9,743 nucleotides of DNA, taken from positions 1 through 9,743 of the forward strand of contig JAWXVD010000129.1 in assembly GCA_044425705.1 (NCBI GenBank), read 5' to 3'. The translations under genes and the position numbers were made by a program. Of the stretch, positions 7,731 through 9,743 are shown in pieces; the first letter of the stretch is position 1; each line of letters begins with the position of its first letter. The notes beneath the pieces were generated by a model. It was not told the origin of the DNA and did no database searches. It worked only from the letters and a program-made list of their open reading frames with translations. The stretch is from JAWXVD01 sp044425705. Lineage in GTDB: Bacteria > Bacillota > Clostridia > Lachnospirales > Lachnospiraceae.

Positions 7731-8744
7731 TTATCTCATGATTTTTACCGAATTACCTATTTTTAATTTTGTGCCGACTTCCACTACTCTTTGTTTTGGT
7801 TGATTACTTTCTGCTAAGCGAACAATATGTTCCCCAGCCAATCTCCCCATCTCCATAGGATCTTGTGCAATTGTAGTAAGCGATGGTGTCACAATCTCAG
7901 TAAGTTCTAACCCATCATTTCCAATAATAGAAATATCTTCTGGAATCTTTAAGTTTAATTCGGCAATAGCTTTGTATGCACCAAGCGCAGCATAATCATC
8001 TGATAATAATAGTGCAGTCGGTTTTTCTTTCTTGGTTAGAATTTCTCGCACTAATTGTTGTGTCGCTTCCTGTTTATAATACCTTCCACATTTAACCCAT
8101 GCTGAATTAATTGCTAATCCACATTCCGCCATTCCCTGTTTAAAACCATCCATACGACTTTCAGTAACATCATTACTAACTGACTGTCCACGGATAAATC
8201 CAATTTTCTCATGGCCACATTGATGTAAATAATGTATGGCTTCTTTGGTTCCTTCGTAGTTTTTTGATACAATACTTGTTTTATTTTCTATAATCTTATC
8301 AATTAATACTACTGGAATTTCACTATTTACTAATTTAACCACTTCTTCTTCATCAAAATCCACACTGGCTATCACTGCCCCATCAATTCCTTTATATTTA
8401 CAATGCTCGTAATATGCACCTTTAAATTGTGTAGAATTTGTAGCAATGAACGATAAGTCGTACCCTCTGCTTTCTATTTCATGCCTTAAACTTTCTAACA
8501 TTTTAGAAAAAAATTGATGTGCTAAACCATAGTTAGTATCCTCATAGAATAATACTCCTATATCTTTACTTTTCTTCGTTGATAAACTTCTTGCTTGTGC
8601 ATTAGGTAAATATCCCATTTCTTTTGCAATTTTTTTAATTTGCATTCTTCTTTTTTCAGAAACTCCACTATTATCATTTAGTGCTTTACTCACCGTTGCT
8701 GCTGTTACACCACATTCTTTTGCAATATCATATATCGTTATCAT
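7731..8744 (-). CDS. LacI family transcriptional regulator, probable repressor of this operon
   Basis: This is a 337-residue cytosolic DNA-binding protein. The N-terminal helix-turn-helix (residues 3-22, TIYDIAKECGVTAATVSKAL) and the hinge region GYLPNAQARSL (44-54) are classic LacI-family features, and a periplasmic-binding-protein-like effector domain follows from about 60. The late motif IIGNDGLELTEIVTPSLTTI is characteristic of the family. The start ATG at 8744 is well supported by GGAGG (8751-8755) with six bases between. Upstream lie two promoters and four copies of a dyad operator with the core AACCGATT and a central CG, which fits LacI-family recognition; one copy sits just after the proximal predicted transcription start. 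Autorepression with release by an oligosaccharide-derived inducer is the simplest reading (inference). No separate promoter is evident before the binding-protein gene, so the regulator is probably the first gene of the operon. Confidence 0.95.
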   Translation of the reverse strand: MITIYDIAKECGVTAATVSKALNDNSGVSEKRRMQIKKIAKEMGYLPNAQARSLSTKKSKDIGVLFYEDTNYGLAHQFFSKMLESLRHEIESRGYDLSFIATNSTQFKGAYYEHCKYKGIDGAVIASVDFDEEEVVKLVNSEIPVVLIDKIIENKTSIVSKNYEGTKEAIHYLHQCGHEKIGFIRGQSVSNDVTESRMDGFKQGMAECGLAINSAWVKCGRYYKQEATQQLVREILTKKEKPTALLLSDDYAALGAYKAIAELNLKIPEDISIIGNDGLELTEIVTPSLTTIAQDPMEMGRLAGEHIVRLAESNQPKQRVVEVGTKLKIGNSVKIMR

Positions 8745-8773
8745 AAACTACCTCCAAGTACCATCATATTTGA

Positions 8774-8785
8774 GAAACCGATTTC
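8774..8785. promoter_or_regulatory. Operator O1 (LacI-type dyad)
   Basis: GAAACCGATTTC shares the AACCGATT core with three other sites upstream. Relative to those, the flanking T..A pair is swapped to A..T on both sides, which keeps the dyad symmetry. It lies at about +7 to +18 of the proximal promoter, in the short leader of the regulator gene, a position suited to repression. Confidence 0.7.
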
Positions 8786-8798
8786 TTCCCTTGAATTT

Positions 8799-8827
8799 AT
8801 TATACTTATTTCACAATATGATTGCAA
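8799..8827 (-). promoter_or_regulatory. Proximal sigma-A-type promoter P1 of the regulator/importer operon
   Basis: On the minus strand, TTGCAA (8827-8822), a 17-base spacer and a consensus TATAAT (8804-8799). The predicted start is near 8792, giving a leader of about 48 bases that carries operator O1 and the GGAGG site. Confidence 0.75.
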
Positions 8828-8865
8828 CAAATTTAATAACAAATATATATTATGTTGCTTTTTAC

Positions 8866-8877
8866 GTAACCGATTAC
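8866..8877. promoter_or_regulatory. Operator O2 (LacI-type dyad)
   Basis: GTAACCGATTAC is identical to O4 over 12 bases, and the identity continues for five more T residues on the right. It lies about 39 bases upstream of the P1 -35 box and within the transcript predicted from P2. It could block elongation from P2 or assist looping with other sites. Confidence 0.7.
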
Positions 8878-8909
8878 TTTTTTTATAAAAAAAATTTATA
8901 ACTTTTATT

Positions 8910-8925
8910 CCAACAGCGCTATTGG
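8910..8925. repeat. CG-centred palindrome between O2 and O3
   Basis: CCAACAGCGCTATTGG is a 16-base palindrome with one mismatched pair (C opposite A) and a perfect AGCGCT centre. It stands out in very AT-rich DNA. The centre resembles catabolite-responsive elements, but the outer bases do not match the cre consensus. It may be a site for a second regulator. Confidence 0.4.
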
Positions 8926-8932
8926 GTTTTAG

Positions 8933-8944
8933 TTAACCGATTAC
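8933..8944. promoter_or_regulatory. Operator O3 (LacI-type dyad)
   Basis: TTAACCGATTAC differs from O2 and O4 only in its first base. It begins nine bases after the -10 box of the distal promoter P2, at about +3 to +14, so a bound repressor would block P2 directly. Confidence 0.7.
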
Positions 8945-8953
8945 TTTAAATCA

Positions 8954-8981
8954 AGTATATCACATTTCCTACACTAGTCAA
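8954..8981 (-). promoter_or_regulatory. Distal sigma-A-type promoter P2 of the regulator/importer operon
   Basis: On the minus strand, TTGACT (8981-8976), a 16-base spacer and TATACT (8959-8954). The predicted start is near 8947, giving a leader of about 200 bases that runs through O3, the AGCGCT palindrome, O2, P1 and O1 before the regulator's start codon. I see no small gene in that leader. Confidence 0.6.
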
Positions 8982-9065
8982 TGTATTTCCTCTCTCTTTT
9001 AATGTTTTCTCTGTTTTGCACAAAGACTTCATTTTTCTTTTAAACACAATTACTTAACAACTAAG

Positions 9066-9077
9066 GTAACCGATTAC
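9066..9077. promoter_or_regulatory. Operator O4 (LacI-type dyad, most distal)
   Basis: GTAACCGATTAC matches O2 exactly. It lies about 85 bases upstream of the P2 -35 box, so it is more likely an auxiliary (looping) site than a direct block. A weak possible promoter further upstream (TTGAAT, 17 bases, TGGAAT) is too poor to call. A 10-base tandem repeat ATTACTTTTT (9073-9092) overlaps its right edge. Confidence 0.65.
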
Positions 9078-9129
9078 TTTTTATTACTTTTTAATTCCAC
9101 ATATTTATATTGACATATTCAAGTATTAT

Positions 9130-9185
9130 AAAAAACTTGCTCTCTCAGAACTTTCTTATATAATTTAGAAAATTCTAAGAGAGCA
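9130..9185 (-). terminator. Strong Rho-independent terminator of the NagZ-like gene
   Basis: A 19-base stem (9138-9156 paired with 9167-9185) has a 10-base loop. Two of its pairs are G-U only when transcribed on the minus strand, and it is followed by AG and six U residues (A-run 9130-9135). It lies 51 bases after the stop of the upstream gene and insulates the operator region from read-through. Confidence 0.9.
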
Positions 9186-9236
9186 TATGATTAATATTTG
9201 TATAAATATATTCTTTATAAATAAAATTTAACACTA

Positions 9237-9743
9237 TTAGTCACTAATTGTATCTGCGTATTTTACTCTATATATTCGTGCTAAAGAATCGTCAATCCTA
9301 TCTTCACTAATCGTTCCATCTGCAACTGCATCCAATACCCCTTGATATGCCAATTCAAAATCTTCTGGCATCAACAACATATCAACACCTGCTTTTAATG
9401 CTTTGATTGCAGCCTCATCTGCTCCATAATAATCTGTAATTGCAGACATATTTAATGCATCCGTAATAACGATTCCATCATATCCCAATTGCCCACGTAA
9501 TACATCTGTAATCATTTCTTCAGACAAAGAACTTGGATCATTGTCTTCAATAACTTCTGGTGCCAACAAATGGCTGACCATAATCATATTTACCCCTGCT
9601 TCAATACCAGCTTGGAAAGGTAAAAATTCTAACTCCATTAATTCTTCTAATGTTTTATCGATGGATGCTCTTTCATCATGAGTATCACCATCTGCATCCC
9701 CTTGTCCTGGGAAATGTTTCAAACATGCACTAATGCCTAAATC
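9237..9743 (-). CDS. GH3 family beta-N-acetylhexosaminidase, NagZ-like (5' end outside window)
   Basis: This is the C-terminal part of a GH3 N-acetylglucosaminidase-type enzyme; 168 codons are visible and the frame stays open to the right edge, so the start is outside. The motif KHFPGQGDADGDTH includes the His of the D-T-H triplet (codon 9680-9678), which matches the acid/base histidine of the NagZ-type Asp-His dyad. The nucleophile is the aspartate in VITDALNM (codon 9461-9459). The protein ends soon after the barrel (LARIYRVKYADTISD), with no sandwich or fibronectin domain, as in single-domain NagZ. Such enzymes remove terminal GlcNAc from peptidoglycan fragments or other glycans. The usual KHFPGHG appears here as KHFPGQG. 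Whether it has a signal peptide cannot be seen. The 9186-9236 stretch downstream is plain AT-rich spacer. It is separated from the LacI operon by its own terminator. Confidence 0.93.
   Translation of the reverse strand, partial: DLGISACLKHFPGQGDADGDTHDERASIDKTLEELMELEFLPFQAGIEAGVNMIMVSHLLAPEVIEDNDPSSLSEEMITDVLRGQLGYDGIVITDALNMSAITDYYGADEAAIKALKAGVDMLLMPEDFELAYQGVLDAVADGTISEDRIDDSLARIYRVKYADTISD

Noticed and set aside
8828..8865. Further AACCGATT-type sites elsewhere, such as in the isomerase leader or between regulator and lipoprotein
   Set aside because: Reading these gaps on both strands I saw no copy of the core; CCGAT strings inside the GH3 gene lack the flanking dyad.
8910..8925. Calling the AGCGCT palindrome a CcpA cre site
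   Set aside because: Only the centre fits; the outer TG and CA positions and an inner A of the consensus are not matched.
9110..9115. TTGACA on the plus strand as a -35 box
   Set aside because: No acceptable -10 box lies at 16-18 bases, and no plus-strand gene follows.
8745..9236. A small protein or RNA gene in the 492-base intergenic region
   Set aside because: I found no ATG-started frame with a ribosome binding site on the P2 transcript and no known RNA fold; promoters, operators and a terminator explain the structure seen.

Overview
The window looks like a piece of chromosome from a low-GC Gram-positive anaerobe, most likely a plant-polysaccharide-degrading clostridium of the Lachnospiraceae type. 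This placement is inferred from the AT-rich sequence, the purine-rich Shine-Dalgarno sites, the lipoprotein signal on the solute-binding protein, U-tailed intrinsic terminators, and an oligosaccharide ABC importer encoded without its own ATPase. I did not identify the species.

Layout from left to right. (1) A plus-strand cation diffusion facilitator gene, cut by the left edge, ends at 1013. Its visible metal-site residues are of the manganese type, and its cytoplasmic domain appears duplicated. (2) A long imperfect hairpin (1041-1130) separates it from the convergent minus-strand genes. (3) A minus-strand sugar-phosphate isomerase/epimerase-like TIM-barrel gene (1186-2001) has its own well-formed promoter and a leader with two inverted repeats. 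(4) A minus-strand operon, read from right to left, comprises a LacI-family regulator (8744-7731), a lipoprotein sugar-binding protein (7665-6301), two ABC permeases (6196-5291 and 5278-4442) and a cytoplasmic GH3 glycosidase with beta-xylosidase-like signatures (4390-2249). It ends at a strong terminator (2195-2243). (5) A 492-base intergenic control region (8745-9236) holds four copies of one dyad-symmetric operator-like sequence with the core AACCGATT and two good sigma-A-type promoters facing the operon. (6) A NagZ-like GH3 gene, cut by the right edge, ends at 9237 and has its own very stable terminator.

How the genes are likely to work together (inference): the lipoprotein captures a short oligosaccharide outside the cell and the two permeases import it, powered by a shared ATPase encoded elsewhere. 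The cytoplasmic GH3 enzyme then releases monosaccharides from the non-reducing end. The LacI-family protein would repress its own promoters through the AACCGATT sites until an inducer sugar appears. A hairpin just after the binding-protein gene probably lets only part of the transcripts continue into the permeases, which would keep the binding protein in excess. The isomerase gene next door may act on a released sugar, but it is a separate transcription unit.

I see no CRISPR array, mobile element, tRNA, rRNA, toxin-antitoxin or defence module, and no clear sign of a wholly new system. The most distinctive signals are the four-site operator array with two promoter-operator pairs, and the N-D/D-D metal site with a duplicated cytoplasmic domain in the CDF transporter.
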